Origin: Alteromonas abrolhosensis
GTDB lineage: Bacteria > Pseudomonadota > Gammaproteobacteria > Enterobacterales > Alteromonadaceae
DNA: 64,000 nt
Assembly: GCF_001953635.1 (NCBI RefSeq)
Contig: NZ_MEJH01000003.1
Location: forward strand, 921,697 to 985,696
Reading direction: 5' to 3'
Made by a program: the position numbers and the translations under genes. Positions 1 through 9,088 of the stretch are shown here, in pieces; within the stretch, counting starts at the first letter, position 1; every line of letters begins with the position of its first letter. The notes beneath the pieces were generated by a model. That model was not told where the DNA came from and made no database searches. It saw only the letters and a program-made list of their open reading frames with translations.

Positions 1-650
1 ACCTTCCGCTAATGGTAGACATCGACACGGGTTGGGGTGGTGCATTTAACATTGCCAAAACCATTCGTGACATGGAAAAAGCCGGTGCGGCAGCAGTGCA
101 CATGGAAGACCAGGTTGCGCAAAAGCGCTGTGGCCACCGCCCTAACAAAGAAATTGTAAGCACTGAAGAAATGGTCGATCGCATTAAAGCAGCGGTAGAT
201 GCCAGAACTGACCCAGACTTTTTCATTATGGCGCGCACCGACGCGTTTGCTCAGGAAGGATTAGAGAAAGCGATTGAACGAGCTAAAGCCTACGTTGCAG
301 CGGGCGCAGACGGTATTTTTGCCGAAGCAATACAAACCGAAGAGCACTACCGTGCATTTGCTGAAGCGTTAGACGTTCCGATCCTTGCCAATATCACTGA
401 GTTCGGCAAAACCGAACTATGGAACAAAGAAGAGCTTGGTGAATGGGGTGCTGACATGGTGCTTTACCCACTAAGTGCGTTCCGTGCGATGAATAAAGCA
501 GCAGAAATGGTGTACAAATCTATACTTGAAAATGGCGATCAAAAAGCCGTTGTGGACAGCATGCAAACACGCATGGAGCTTTACGATTATCTTGGCTACC
601 ACGAATACGAGCAAAAACTAGATGCCCTATTCGCCGAAGGTAAGAATTAA
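1..650 (+). CDS. prpB: 2-methylisocitrate lyase PrpB (5' end missing)
   Basis: Last step of the methylcitrate cycle: cleaves 2-methylisocitrate to pyruvate and succinate. The gene enters from the left edge. The reading frame is already open at base 3 and encodes the family segment [13 protein letters not shown], so the ATG at base 12 is internal. The visible ~216 residues cover the C-terminal three quarters of an isocitrate lyase/PEP mutase-fold enzyme (usual length about 290). The catalytic loop KRCGH and the substrate- and Mg-binding region (HMEDQ, ARTDA) are present. It is followed on the same strand by prpC, acnD and prpF, so it is an operon member; the promoter and any PrpR-type regulator lie outside the window. 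The identity is firm; only the start is missing. Confidence 0.97.
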   Translation, partial: LPLMVDIDTGWGGAFNIAKTIRDMEKAGAAAVHMEDQVAQKRCGHRPNKEIVSTEEMVDRIKAAVDARTDPDFFIMARTDAFAQEGLEKAIERAKAYVAAGADGIFAEAIQTEEHYRAFAEALDVPILANITEFGKTELWNKEELGEWGADMVLYPLSAFRAMNKAAEMVYKSILENGDQKAVVDSMQTRMELYDYLGYHEYEQKLDALFAEGKN

Positions 651-662
651 CACGAATACGAA

Positions 663-840
663 ACAGCAGGAAGCGAGTGAGGTGCGAGGCACCATTGAAG
701 CTGGAACGGTACACAGGGCGTTACCACGCCGTGAACCCATCCATGGGGGCTCCGTTTCGGCATCCATGCCTCAAAGGGGTAACGCCCTGTGCACCGCCCC
801 CACTCTCTCGGTGCCTCGCACCCCACTCGCCTGCTGAGTT
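663..840. repeat. Large imperfect palindromic repeat, copy 1 (prpB-prpC gap)
   Basis: Nearly the whole 259-bp prpB-prpC gap is one imperfect inverted repeat. Outer arms: CAGCAGGAAGCGAGTGAGG (from about 665), continuing with GTGCGAGGCACC, against GGTGCCTCGCACC and CACTCGCCTGCTG near 810-835. Inner arms: ACAGGGCGTTACC (about 713) against GGTAACGCCCTGT (about 778). The centre has CGCCGTGAA, CATCCATG, GGCTCC and a second CATCCATGC. The same central words in the same order recur in the acnD-prpF gap. It would fold into a long stem in the mRNA. No protein-coding potential is supported. Confidence 0.8.
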
Positions 841-909
841 CAATGTAATTTTTATTTCTAAATTTAAAAAAAAGTACCTTACAAATTTTACAAGACCGGA
901 GACAACAAG

Positions 910-2034
910 ATGGCTAAACAGTTAAGTGGCGCGGGTTTACGCGGCCAAGTTGCAGGTAAAACAGCATTATCAACCGTAGGTAAATCAGGTTCTGGTTTAA
1001 CCTATCGTGGTTACGACGTAAAAGACTTAGCGCAAAACTGTCAATTTGAAGAAGTGGCGTATCTTATTCTTAAGGGCAAGCTACCTAATCAGTCTGAGCT
1101 AGACGCTTATAAAGCAAAACTTCGCGGTATGCGCGGTCTTCCTACCGCGCTTAAAGAGGTGCTAGAGCGCATTCCTAAAAATGCTCACCCAATGGATGTA
1201 CTTCGCACGGGTTGTTCAATGCTGGGTAACCTTGAAATGGAAACGAGCTTTGACCAGCAGCAAGACGTGACAGACCGTATGTTGGCATGTTTCCCAAGTA
1301 TTATCTGCTACTGGTACCGCTTCTCGCACGACGGCGTGCGCGTAGATGTTGAAACCGATGACGATTCAATTGGTGGTCACTTCCTTCACATGCTTCACGG
1401 TGAAAAGCCACGTGAACTTCATGAACAAGTCATGCATGTATCACTCATTCTTTATGCAGAGCATGAATTTAACGCGTCTACCTTCACTGCACGTGTTTGT
1501 GCTTCAACCTTATCTGATATGCATTCTTGTGTAACCGGTGCTATCGGTTCTCTGCGTGGTCCACTTCACGGTGGTGCTAATGAAGCCGCCATGGAAATGA
1601 TTGAAGGATTCACTTCACCTGATGATGCTGAAGAGAAGATGATGGGCATGCTTGAGCGCAAAGAGAAGATCATGGGCTTTGGCCACGCTATCTACTCTGA
1701 GTCTGATCCGCGTAATGAAATTATCAAGCAATGGTCTGAAAAACTGGCTGCTGATGTGGGTGACGACGTACTTTATCCTGTGTCTGTTCGCTGTGAAGAA
1801 GTGATGTGGCGCGAGAAGAAGCTTTTCTGTAACGCCGATTTCTTCCATGCCTCTGCGTATAACTTTATGGGTATCCCTACGCCATTGTTTACACCAATCT
1901 TCGTAATGTCTCGTCTAACTGGTTGGGCAGCACACGTTATGGAACAGCGCGCTGACAACCGCATTATTCGTCCGTCAGCAGAATATACAGGCGAAGAACT
2001 ACGCCCAGTGCCAGCTATTAGCGAACGCGCTTAA
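910..2034 (+). CDS. prpC: 2-methylcitrate synthase PrpC
   Basis: Condenses propionyl-CoA with oxaloacetate to 2-methylcitrate, the first step of the methylcitrate cycle, in the cytoplasm. At 374 residues it has the length usual for PrpC, shorter than the ~430-residue hexameric citrate synthases. Citrate synthase-fold motifs are visible: TYRGYDV near the N-terminus, GPLHGGANEAA with the first catalytic His, MGFGHAIY with the second, and NADFFHASAY with the catalytic Asp. The ATG follows a GGAGA Shine-Dalgarno sequence. The 18-bp gap to acnD indicates co-transcription. A paralogous citrate synthase is the only alternative, and the neighbours decide for PrpC. Confidence 0.96.
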   Translation: MAKQLSGAGLRGQVAGKTALSTVGKSGSGLTYRGYDVKDLAQNCQFEEVAYLILKGKLPNQSELDAYKAKLRGMRGLPTALKEVLERIPKNAHPMDVLRTGCSMLGNLEMETSFDQQQDVTDRMLACFPSIICYWYRFSHDGVRVDVETDDDSIGGHFLHMLHGEKPRELHEQVMHVSLILYAEHEFNASTFTARVCASTLSDMHSCVTGAIGSLRGPLHGGANEAAMEMIEGFTSPDDAEEKMMGMLERKEKIMGFGHAIYSESDPRNEIIKQWSEKLAADVGDDVLYPVSVRCEEVMWREKKLFCNADFFHASAYNFMGIPTPLFTPIFVMSRLTGWAAHVMEQRADNRIIRPSAEYTGEELRPVPAISERA

Positions 2035-2052
2035 GATTAAGGTTGGGGTTTT

Positions 2053-4644
2053 ATGAATATTGATTACCGTAAACCGCTTCCAAACGCGGGTATCGATTTT
2101 TTCGATACCCGTGAAGCGGTAGATGCTATTGAGCCTGGCGCCTACGCCAAGCTGCCTTACACCTCACGTGTACTGGCTGAAAACTTGGTGCGCAAATGCG
2201 CACCTGAGATGCTAACCGATTCGCTTAAACAGCTGATTTATCGCAAGCGCGACTTAGACTTTCCGTGGTTTCCGGCTCGCGTAGTGTGTCACGACATTTT
2301 GGGTCAAACGGCACTTGTCGACCTAGCTGGTCTTCGCGACGCTATTGCAGAAAAAGGTGGCGACCCGGCGAAGGTAAACCCCGTTGTTCCTACGCAGCTA
2401 ATTGTGGATCACTCATTGGCTGTAGAGCATGCTGGTTTCGAGAAAGACGCGTTTGAAAAGAACCGTGCTATCGAAGACAGACGTAACGACGACCGTTTCC
2501 ACTTCATTAACTGGACAAAAACCGCGTTTAAAAACGTGGATGTTATCCCTCCGGGTAACGGCATTATGCACCAAATTAACTTGGAGCGTATGTCTCCGGT
2601 TATTCAAGCTCGTGACGGCGTTGCCTTCCCTGATACGCTAGTGGGTACGGACAGCCATACGCCGCATGTTGATGCACTTGGCGTTATTGCGGTAGGTGTG
2701 GGCGGTCTTGAAGCGGAAAGCGTAATGCTGGGCCGCGCGTCTTACATGCGTTTGCCCGACATTGTAGGTGTTGAACTTACCGGCAAACCACAGCCAGGTA
2801 TTACGGCTACCGACATTGTATTAGCGCTTACTGAATTCTTGCGTAAAGAGCGCGTAGTCTCTGCTTACCTTGAATTCTATGGTGAAGGTGCATCGCACCT
2901 GACGCTGGGCGACCGTGCTACTATTTCGAACATGACACCGGAGTATGGCGCCACTGCAGCCATGTTCTACATTGACCAGCAAACCATCGATTACTTACGC
3001 CTAACAGGGCGTGAGGAAAAGCAAATTGCACTTGTTGAGCAATATGCCAAGCATACTGGCTTATGGGCTGATGACTTAGAAACCGCCGAGTACGAGCGGG
3101 TGCTTACATTCGACCTGTCTTCTGTTGGCCGTAACATGGCTGGCCCTTCTAACCCACACGCACGCTTGCCTACCAGCGATTTAGAAAGTCGCGGTATAGC
3201 AGCGAAGTGGACCGAGGAGGAAGGCAAAATGCCTGATGGCGCGGTTATTATAGCGGCAATTACAAGCTGTACCAATACCTCGAACCCGCGTAACGTCATT
3301 GCGGCAGGCTTATTGGCACGCAACGCCAACGCGCGCGGTTTAACTCGTAAACCATGGGTAAAAAGCTCGCTAGCACCAGGCTCTAAGGCCGTTAAGCTGT
3401 ATCTTGAAGAAGCCAACTTAATGAGCGAGTTGGAAGATTTAGGCTTTGGCGTGGTTGCCTTTGCGTGTACTACCTGTAACGGTATGAGCGGCGCGCTAGA
3501 CCCTAAAATCCAGCAAGAAATTATCGACCGCGACCTTTATGCGACAGCGGTACTATCTGGTAACCGTAACTTCGACGGCCGTATTCACCCCTACGCGAAG
3601 CAAGCCTTTTTGGCATCGCCACCGCTAGTTGTTGCATATGCTATTGCCGGTACCATTCGCTTTGATATTGAAAAGGACGTATTGGGCACCGACAAAGACG
3701 GCAACCCGGTAACGCTTAAAGATATTTGGCCAAGCGATGAAGAAATTGACGCTATTGTAGCGAAGTCGGTGAAGCCAGAGCACTTCAGAAAAGTGTACGA
3801 GCCAATGTTCGATTTAAGCGTGGACTACGGCAAAGACATTAACCCGCTTTATGACTGGCGTGAAATGAGTACCTATATTCGCCGCCCACCCTATTGGGAA
3901 GGCGCAATGGATGCCGAGCGCACCATGAAAGGTATGCGTCCGCTAGCCATTTTGGGAGATAACATCACCACCGATCACCTGTCTCCTTCTAATGCTATTT
4001 TGGCAAGCAGTGCAGCAGGTGAATATTTGGCGAAAATGGGTCTACCTGAAGAAGACTTTAACTCGTATGCCACACACCGTGGTGATCACTTAACCGCACA
4101 GCGCGCTACCCTAGCGAACCCGAAAGTGTTCAACGAGATGGTGCTTGAAAACGGTGAAGTAAAACAAGGTTCTCTAGCGCGCGTTGAGCCCGAAGGCAAA
4201 GTTATGCGCATGTGGGAAGCCATTGAAACTTACATGAACCGCAGACAACCGCTAATTATTGTTGCAGGCGCTGATTACGGTCAGGGCTCGTCACGAGACT
4301 GGGCAGCCAAAGGGGTGCGCCTTGCGGGTGTTGAAGTGATTGTTGCAGAAGGCTTTGAGCGTATTCACCGCACTAACCTAATTGGTATGGGCGTATTACC
4401 GCTTGAGTTCAAGCCTGGCACCACGCGTAAAACGTTAGAGTTAGACGGTACAGAAACCTACGACGTTAGCGGCGAACCGTCACCTGGCGCAACGCTTACG
4501 CTAATAGTAAACCGTAAAAACGGCGAGCAATTAGAAGTACCGGTAACCTGTCGCTTAGACACAGCAGAAGAAGTCTCTATTTACAGCGCAGGCGGGGTAC
4601 TACAACGCTTCGCCAAAGACTTTTTGGAAGCTGAGGCTAGCTGA
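2053..4644 (+). CDS. acnD: Fe/S-dependent 2-methylcitrate dehydratase AcnD
   Basis: Aconitase-superfamily enzyme that dehydrates 2-methylcitrate to trans-2-methylaconitate, replacing PrpD in organisms that also carry PrpF. The 863 residues match the AcnD length. The three cluster cysteines are visible as C406 (ITSCTNTSNP) and C472/C475 (ACTTCNG). The C-terminal swivel domain carries YGQGSSRDWAAKG, the aconitase active-site Ser/Arg loop. The product needs the isomerase PrpF before hydration by an ordinary aconitase, which fits prpF lying immediately downstream. A GGTTGGGG stretch serves as a weak ribosome site before the ATG. Aconitase A is the alternative, but the operon context argues strongly for AcnD. 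Confidence 0.96.
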   Translation: MNIDYRKPLPNAGIDFFDTREAVDAIEPGAYAKLPYTSRVLAENLVRKCAPEMLTDSLKQLIYRKRDLDFPWFPARVVCHDILGQTALVDLAGLRDAIAEKGGDPAKVNPVVPTQLIVDHSLAVEHAGFEKDAFEKNRAIEDRRNDDRFHFINWTKTAFKNVDVIPPGNGIMHQINLERMSPVIQARDGVAFPDTLVGTDSHTPHVDALGVIAVGVGGLEAESVMLGRASYMRLPDIVGVELTGKPQPGITATDIVLALTEFLRKERVVSAYLEFYGEGASHLTLGDRATISNMTPEYGATAAMFYIDQQTIDYLRLTGREEKQIALVEQYAKHTGLWADDLETAEYERVLTFDLSSVGRNMAGPSNPHARLPTSDLESRGIAAKWTEEEGKMPDGAVIIAAITSCTNTSNPRNVIAAGLLARNANARGLTRKPWVKSSLAPGSKAVKLYLEEANLMSELEDLGFGVVAFACTTCNGMSGALDPKIQQEIIDRDLYATAVLSGNRNFDGRIHPYAKQAFLASPPLVVAYAIAGTIRFDIEKDVLGTDKDGNPVTLKDIWPSDEEIDAIVAKSVKPEHFRKVYEPMFDLSVDYGKDINPLYDWREMSTYIRRPPYWEGAMDAERTMKGMRPLAILGDNITTDHLSPSNAILASSAAGEYLAKMGLPEEDFNSYATHRGDHLTAQRATLANPKVFNEMVLENGEVKQGSLARVEPEGKVMRMWEAIETYMNRRQPLIIVAGADYGQGSSRDWAAKGVRLAGVEVIVAEGFERIHRTNLIGMGVLPLEFKPGTTRKTLELDGTETYDVSGEPSPGATLTLIVNRKNGEQLEVPVTCRLDTAEEVSIYSAGGVLQRFAKDFLEAEAS

Positions 4645-4649
4645 GGCAG

Positions 4650-4765
4650 CTGGGAAGAACTGAACCGGTTGCTGGACACGCCGTGAATACATCCATGTAG
4701 GCTCCCAATTCGCATCCATGCGAATTGAGGGTCCCGCACCCAACTCAGTACTTCCTAAATCAGCT
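4650..4765. repeat. Palindromic repeat, copy 2 (acnD-prpF gap)
   Basis: Second, shorter copy of the repeat family seen between prpB and prpC. It shares CACGCCGTGAA, CATCCATG, GGCTCC and CATCCATGC in the same order. Here the centre is a perfect hairpin, AATTCGCATCCATGCGAATT (about 4707-4726), enclosed by imperfect arms near GGAAGAACTGA and TCAGTACTTCC. No coding potential. Confidence 0.75.
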
Positions 4766-4795
4766 AACTTCTGTTGACAGGGTTTACTATTTTTT

Positions 4796-4837
4796 GGGAA
4801 GGAGGTTGGTTACGATTTGAAACCAACTTCCTCTCCC
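4796..4837 (+). promoter_or_regulatory. Hairpin sequestering a Shine-Dalgarno in the prpF leader
   Basis: The segment GGGAAGGAGGTTGGTT (4796-4811) can pair almost continuously with AACCAACTTCCTCTCCC (4821-4837), with one mismatch and G-U wobbles. The left arm holds a strong AAGGAGGT Shine-Dalgarno placed 10-11 nt before an in-frame TTG (4817). The ATG at 4856 has its own AAGGAA site just outside the hairpin. This suggests structure-dependent choice of start, or simply an RNA element; function is inferred. Confidence 0.5.
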
Positions 4838-4855
4838 CCCCAAAAAGGAAAAAAC

Positions 4856-6037
4856 ATGACAAAGTATGCGCCACAACTTCGAGTACCGGCTACCTACATG
4901 CGTGGCGGTACCAGCAAGGGTGTGTTTTTCAATTTAACCGATTTGCCAGAAGCAGCGCAAAAGCCGGGACCGGCGCGCGATGCCCTGCTTCTGCGCGTTA
5001 TCGGAAGCCCCGATCCATACGGTAAACAAACTGACGGTATGGGCGGCGCTACATCAAGTACCAGCAAAACCGTTATCTTAAGCAAAAGTGAACGTGAAGG
5101 TTACGATGTCGACTATCTGTTTGGGCAAGTTGCCATAGATAAGCCATTCGTAGACTGGAGTGGTAACTGCGGAAACCTAACGGCAGCCGTGGGCGCTTTT
5201 GCGATAACCAATGGACTGGTAGATAAAAGTAAAATTCCAGAAAACGGCATTGCCACCGTCAATATTTGGCAAGCCAACATCAACAAAGCCATTATCGCTA
5301 AGGTGCCAATGACCAATGGCGAAGTTCAAGAAACTGGCGACTTTGAACTGGACGGCGTCACCTTTCCTGCTGCAGAAGTAGAAGTGGCGTTCGTTGACCC
5401 AGCTGACGGTGAAGGAGCTATATTCCCCACAGGACGCTTAGTCGACACACTGGAAGTCCCGGGCGTAGGCTCTCTTCAGGCGACTATGATAAACGCGGGT
5501 ATTCCGACTATTTTTATCAATGCAGAGGATCTTGGCTACACAGGCACTGAGCTGCAGAATGACATTAACAGCGATTCAGAAGCACTTTCCAAGTTCGAAG
5601 CCATTCGTGCACACGGCGCGGTCCAAATGGGTTTAATTAACGATGTGGGCGAAGCGGCAAACAGACAGCACACGCCAAAGGTTGCGTTTGTCGCCCCTCC
5701 GAGAGGTTATAAAGCTTCAAGCGGCAAAGATATTTTAGGCTCAGATATCGATGTATTGGTTCGCGCGCTGTCTATGGGAAAACTTCATCACGCCATGATG
5801 GGCACAGCGGCGGTCGCTATTGCAGCAGCTGCGGCGATTCCAGGTACGCTGGTAAATATTGCAGCAGGCGGCAGTGACAGAGACTCAGTTACTTTTGGGC
5901 ATCCATCAGGAACGCTAAGAGTAGGTGCTAAAGCGACGTTTGAAGATAACAAATGGCAAATTAAGCAAGCTGTAATGAGCCGAAGCGCCCGTATTTTGAT
6001 GGAAGGTACGGTACGCGTTCCCGTTGAGCAAAGTTAA
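4856..6037 (+). CDS. prpF: 2-methylaconitate cis-trans isomerase PrpF
   Basis: Converts the trans-2-methylaconitate made by AcnD to the cis isomer, which aconitase can hydrate; it has a diaminopimelate-epimerase-like fold with two related halves. The 393 residues agree with the family. The N-terminal signature YMRGGTSKGVFF contains the active-site Lys, and WSGNCGNLTAAVG contains the conserved Cys. The ATG at 4856 (MTKYAPQ) was chosen because family homology begins there and AAGGAA precedes it by 5 nt. An in-frame TTG at 4817 would add 13 unconserved residues behind a sequestered Shine-Dalgarno. It is the last gene of the operon, with an intrinsic terminator 47 bp downstream. Confidence 0.96.
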   Translation: MTKYAPQLRVPATYMRGGTSKGVFFNLTDLPEAAQKPGPARDALLLRVIGSPDPYGKQTDGMGGATSSTSKTVILSKSEREGYDVDYLFGQVAIDKPFVDWSGNCGNLTAAVGAFAITNGLVDKSKIPENGIATVNIWQANINKAIIAKVPMTNGEVQETGDFELDGVTFPAAEVEVAFVDPADGEGAIFPTGRLVDTLEVPGVGSLQATMINAGIPTIFINAEDLGYTGTELQNDINSDSEALSKFEAIRAHGAVQMGLINDVGEAANRQHTPKVAFVAPPRGYKASSGKDILGSDIDVLVRALSMGKLHHAMMGTAAVAIAAAAAIPGTLVNIAAGGSDRDSVTFGHPSGTLRVGAKATFEDNKWQIKQAVMSRSARILMEGTVRVPVEQS

Positions 6038-6083
6038 TACAAAACAATGTTATATAAGATAGAATTTATTTAGACATTAGTTT

Positions 6084-6112
6084 AAAAAGCCCTCTTGCCG
6101 AGGGCTTTTTTG
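6084..6112 (+). terminator. Intrinsic terminator of the prp operon
   Basis: AAGCCCTC-TTGCC-GAGGGCTT stem-loop followed by a run of six T, 47 bp after the prpF stop. Confidence 0.9.
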
Positions 6113-6158
6113 TCTACAATTGGTTATTATCGAAGCCTAAGTGCCGAGAGTAGATCAC

Positions 6159-7415
6159 ATGTATAAAGTTCTTGTAGTAGAAGACAGCCTTACTGTCCGA
6201 AAGATTGTAAACAAACTTATTGAGGATAATCCTCACTTTACGTGTGATCTGTGCGAAGATCTTGCACAAGCTCAAAGTGCCCTTGAGAGTGACACCGAAT
6301 ACTTGGCTGCCATTGTCGACTTAAATCTTCCCGATGCTCCCAATGGCGAGAGTGTAGAACTTGCACTTTCCTACAATGTTCCAACCATCGTTCTTACTGG
6401 AAATTTCGACGAATTTACCCGTGCCCAGCTACTTGATCAGGGCGTACTGGATTACATTACTAAAGAATCACGCTATTCATATCTTCAGGTGTCTAAGCTT
6501 GTAGATCGCTTAAGAAAGAACCTCACAACCAAAGTACTGGTAGTGGAAGATTCAAGAACCAGCCGAAATCACATTTGCTCATTACTTCGCAAATTCCAAT
6601 TTCAGGTGCACGAAGCGAACGATGGTTTAGAAGCGTTGGAAGAGCTTGATAATCACCGCGATATAAAAATGGTTATTGCCGACCACCGTATGCCAAACAT
6701 GGACGGTTATGAGCTGGTAAAAGCTATACGCCACGAAAAGCGCATGCAAGACTTGGTATTTATCGGTTTATCGGCAAACGGCGATAGCGTGTTAACGTCG
6801 AAATTCATTAAAAGCGGTGCCAATGACTTCCTGTCCAAACCCTTTTATCACGAAGAGTTCTACTGCAGAATTATGCAAAACCTTGAATCACAAGAAATGA
6901 TTCAAACCATTAGAAATTCAGCGAACTTAGATCCGCTAACCAAAGTCTACAATCGTCGTTTTCTTTACGAAAAAGCAGAAGAGTTATTTGCAAATAAAGC
7001 ATCGAGAAAGGATGTTATTGTGTCTATGATCGATGCTGATAACTTCAAAAGCGTAAACGATACATACGGCCATAAAACGGGTGACATGCTGTTGCAGGAA
7101 TTTGCAGCGTTGCTTAAAGATTACTTCCCCGACGATCTTATTGTGCGATACGGTGGAGAAGAGTTTACCGTAGTATCGGTAAGGCCGCCCAAGGTTTACT
7201 TATCAGCGCTTTCAGCGTTTATGGATGCAGTGCGCTCTACTATTTTTACCAACCACAAGTTCAATATTACCTGCAGCATTGGCGTATGTGCTGAAGAACA
7301 CGAATGCTTGGAATCACAATTGGAAGTGGCAGACGCGCGCTTATACGAAGCTAAGCACGCGGGAAAAAATCAGATCATTCTTCGAGACTCTGTGGCTACA
7401 GCTGCTCATGCGTGA
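6159..7415 (+). CDS. PleD-like response regulator/diguanylate cyclase (REC-REC-GGDEF)
   Basis: Predicted cytoplasmic c-di-GMP synthase with two receiver domains, 418 residues. REC1 (1-120) has acidic pocket ED, phosphoacceptor D54 (IVDLNLPD), Thr (VLTG) and Lys (YITK). REC2 (124-245) has VVED, D175 (IADHRMPNMDG) and K (LSKPF). The GGDEF domain (257-415) has DPLTKVYNRR, DADNFKSVNDTYGH and an active-site GGEEF (332-336). The allosteric RxxD inhibitory site expected just upstream reads FPDD, so product inhibition may be lost. The ATG at 6159 was preferred to a GTG at 6141 because the REC fold starts there. It is monocistronic, between the prp terminator and a convergent transporter. No partner kinase is adjacent. 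Confidence 0.92.
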   Translation: MYKVLVVEDSLTVRKIVNKLIEDNPHFTCDLCEDLAQAQSALESDTEYLAAIVDLNLPDAPNGESVELALSYNVPTIVLTGNFDEFTRAQLLDQGVLDYITKESRYSYLQVSKLVDRLRKNLTTKVLVVEDSRTSRNHICSLLRKFQFQVHEANDGLEALEELDNHRDIKMVIADHRMPNMDGYELVKAIRHEKRMQDLVFIGLSANGDSVLTSKFIKSGANDFLSKPFYHEEFYCRIMQNLESQEMIQTIRNSANLDPLTKVYNRRFLYEKAEELFANKASRKDVIVSMIDADNFKSVNDTYGHKTGDMLLQEFAALLKDYFPDDLIVRYGGEEFTVVSVRPPKVYLSALSAFMDAVRSTIFTNHKFNITCSIGVCAEEHECLESQLEVADARLYEAKHAGKNQIILRDSVATAAHA

Positions 7416-7425
7416 TAGGCGGTTT

Positions 7426-9003
7426 CTATAGCAGCCAACTTGGTAACATATAGCAAATAAAGATCAGCAAGCCGAAGTAGCCTATCAACACAGTGGCAAT
7501 CGACTTATCAATGAGGAAATTGCCTTTGCTCGAATGGGGAGCCGAACACACGTTGCTTTCATCGCTAGGTGACAGGACAGAAAAGGTGATAGCTGGTATT
7601 ACTGTGCTTATGAATCCCGTCACATTCCACCAAAACCAAAATACCTCGTCTATAAAAAATGCAAATGACAAATTGGTCAGTACACCACAAGCCAGCGCAA
7701 TATTAACCTGAGTCGCATTAACCTTTTTCGACAACATACCGAGTAAGAAAACAGCCAATACAGGCCCAAAAAAGACAGAACCCACTTTGTTTACCGCTTC
7801 TATTACTGTAGGTGCTATATCGCCTGCATTGAGTGAGAGCAGTAAAATGATCACGCCCCAGGTCAATCCAGCAAATTTAGCAGAACTCAGGTAGCCGTCA
7901 GGTTTTGTTCGCTTGCCAGTAAGTTTGAAATAGTCTTCAAGTGAAACTGCCGCAAGTGAATTGATTGCAGAGCTTAATGACGACATGGCTGCGGCAAGAA
8001 TGGCGACGACAAGCAGGCCGATGAGCCCATGAGGTAAATAGTTAAGAATAAACACGGGCATAAGCCAGTCCGGGTTATCTTTAGGAATTTGAGATAGCAG
8101 GTTGGCGTCGTTAAACGCTAGCGTACCAACCACCAAGCCCGCCAAACAATATAGAAGTGTTATAGGGAACCTGAAAATGCCATTAGCTAACATCATCTTT
8201 TTAAGATCGCTTTCCGATTTCGCTGACAATGCCCGTTGCGCTTCAGATTGATCGCAACCGTAGTAAGAGGCATAGAGGATAATGCCACCTAGCACCATAG
8301 GAAAAAAGCCGAAGCCGTCACCATCAAAGCCCAGAGATGAAAAGTTGAGAGTAGAAACTCGTTCGCTTGGAAGTAATTGTAGAAAAGATTCCCACCCGCC
8401 TAATGCACTAAGACCAAAAGCAATACAAATAGCCGTCCCCATGACAATAACCACCATTTGTACAGCATCGCCATATACAACAGCTTTCATTCCCCCCTGT
8501 AAGGAGTATAAAACGGTAATAACGCCAATGAGCAATATTGCCTGTGTAGAGGAAAACTGCATGGTTCCTTGTAAGATAATGGAAAGGGCGTACACCATTA
8601 TGCCGGTGGCAAACGCTCTACTAAATTGAAAAACTATACTGATACAAATACGGGTAGAGGTAGAGAAGCGCCGCTCAAGATAGTCATAAATACTTACCAC
8701 ACCGCTTCGGTATAATGTTGGCAGTACGGTGGTGATGAGTAAAAGCATGGCTAGCGGCACTGCTAGCTCATACGAGAGCCAAATTAGGCCTCCCCCCTCG
8801 CGAAACCCAACAAATGCAGGGGCGGAGATGAAACTGACCGCAGAGAGCTGGGTCGCCATAACTGAGAGTAACAGTGGTTTCCAGTTTAAGCTTCGACCAG
8901 CTAAAAAATAGTCTTTCTTTGACTGCTGACCGCGCAGACTAAAGCCGATTATGAGTAAAGTAATGAGGTAAATCGCAATAACACTGTAATCAAGAATATC
9001 CAT
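7426..9003 (-). CDS. Sodium:solute symporter family transporter
   Basis: Inner-membrane secondary transporter of the SSS (SLC5/SGLT-like) family, 525 residues, with about 13 hydrophobic segments. Family features: N-terminal DYFLAGRSLNWKPLLLSVMATQLSAVSFI (first helices, with the Na-binding region) and the internal SIYDYLERRF loop. YGCDQSEAQRALSAKSESDLKKMM matches the conserved loop of sugar/solute symporters, and AAAMSSLSSAINSLAAV is the Na2-site helix. Translation was set at the ATG of MDILDYS because upstream in-frame residues are polar and unlike the family. The substrate cannot be told from sequence, and neighbouring genes offer no catabolic context. It converges with the diguanylate cyclase gene, 10 bp apart. 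Confidence 0.88.
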   Translation of the reverse strand: MDILDYSVIAIYLITLLIIGFSLRGQQSKKDYFLAGRSLNWKPLLLSVMATQLSAVSFISAPAFVGFREGGGLIWLSYELAVPLAMLLLITTVLPTLYRSGVVSIYDYLERRFSTSTRICISIVFQFSRAFATGIMVYALSIILQGTMQFSSTQAILLIGVITVLYSLQGGMKAVVYGDAVQMVVIVMGTAICIAFGLSALGGWESFLQLLPSERVSTLNFSSLGFDGDGFGFFPMVLGGIILYASYYGCDQSEAQRALSAKSESDLKKMMLANGIFRFPITLLYCLAGLVVGTLAFNDANLLSQIPKDNPDWLMPVFILNYLPHGLIGLLVVAILAAAMSSLSSAINSLAAVSLEDYFKLTGKRTKPDGYLSSAKFAGLTWGVIILLLSLNAGDIAPTVIEAVNKVGSVFFGPVLAVFLLGMLSKKVNATQVNIALACGVLTNLSFAFFIDEVFWFWWNVTGFISTVIPAITFSVLSPSDESNVCSAPHSSKGNFLIDKSIATVLIGYFGLLIFICYMLPSWLL

Positions 9004-9088
9004 ATAAACGCAAGGTTGTGCAACTGAATATCTACCTTTACATAAACTCGCTCTATTTGCATAACAAAGCGCACAAAAATTGTGTACT

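Noticed and set aside
663..840. Small genes in the prpB-prpC gap
   Set aside because: Open frames there are by-products of the palindromic repeat.
2991..3416. 141-codon open frame on the minus strand inside acnD
   Set aside because: Antisense to a conserved enzyme, no ribosome site, composition of a shadow frame.
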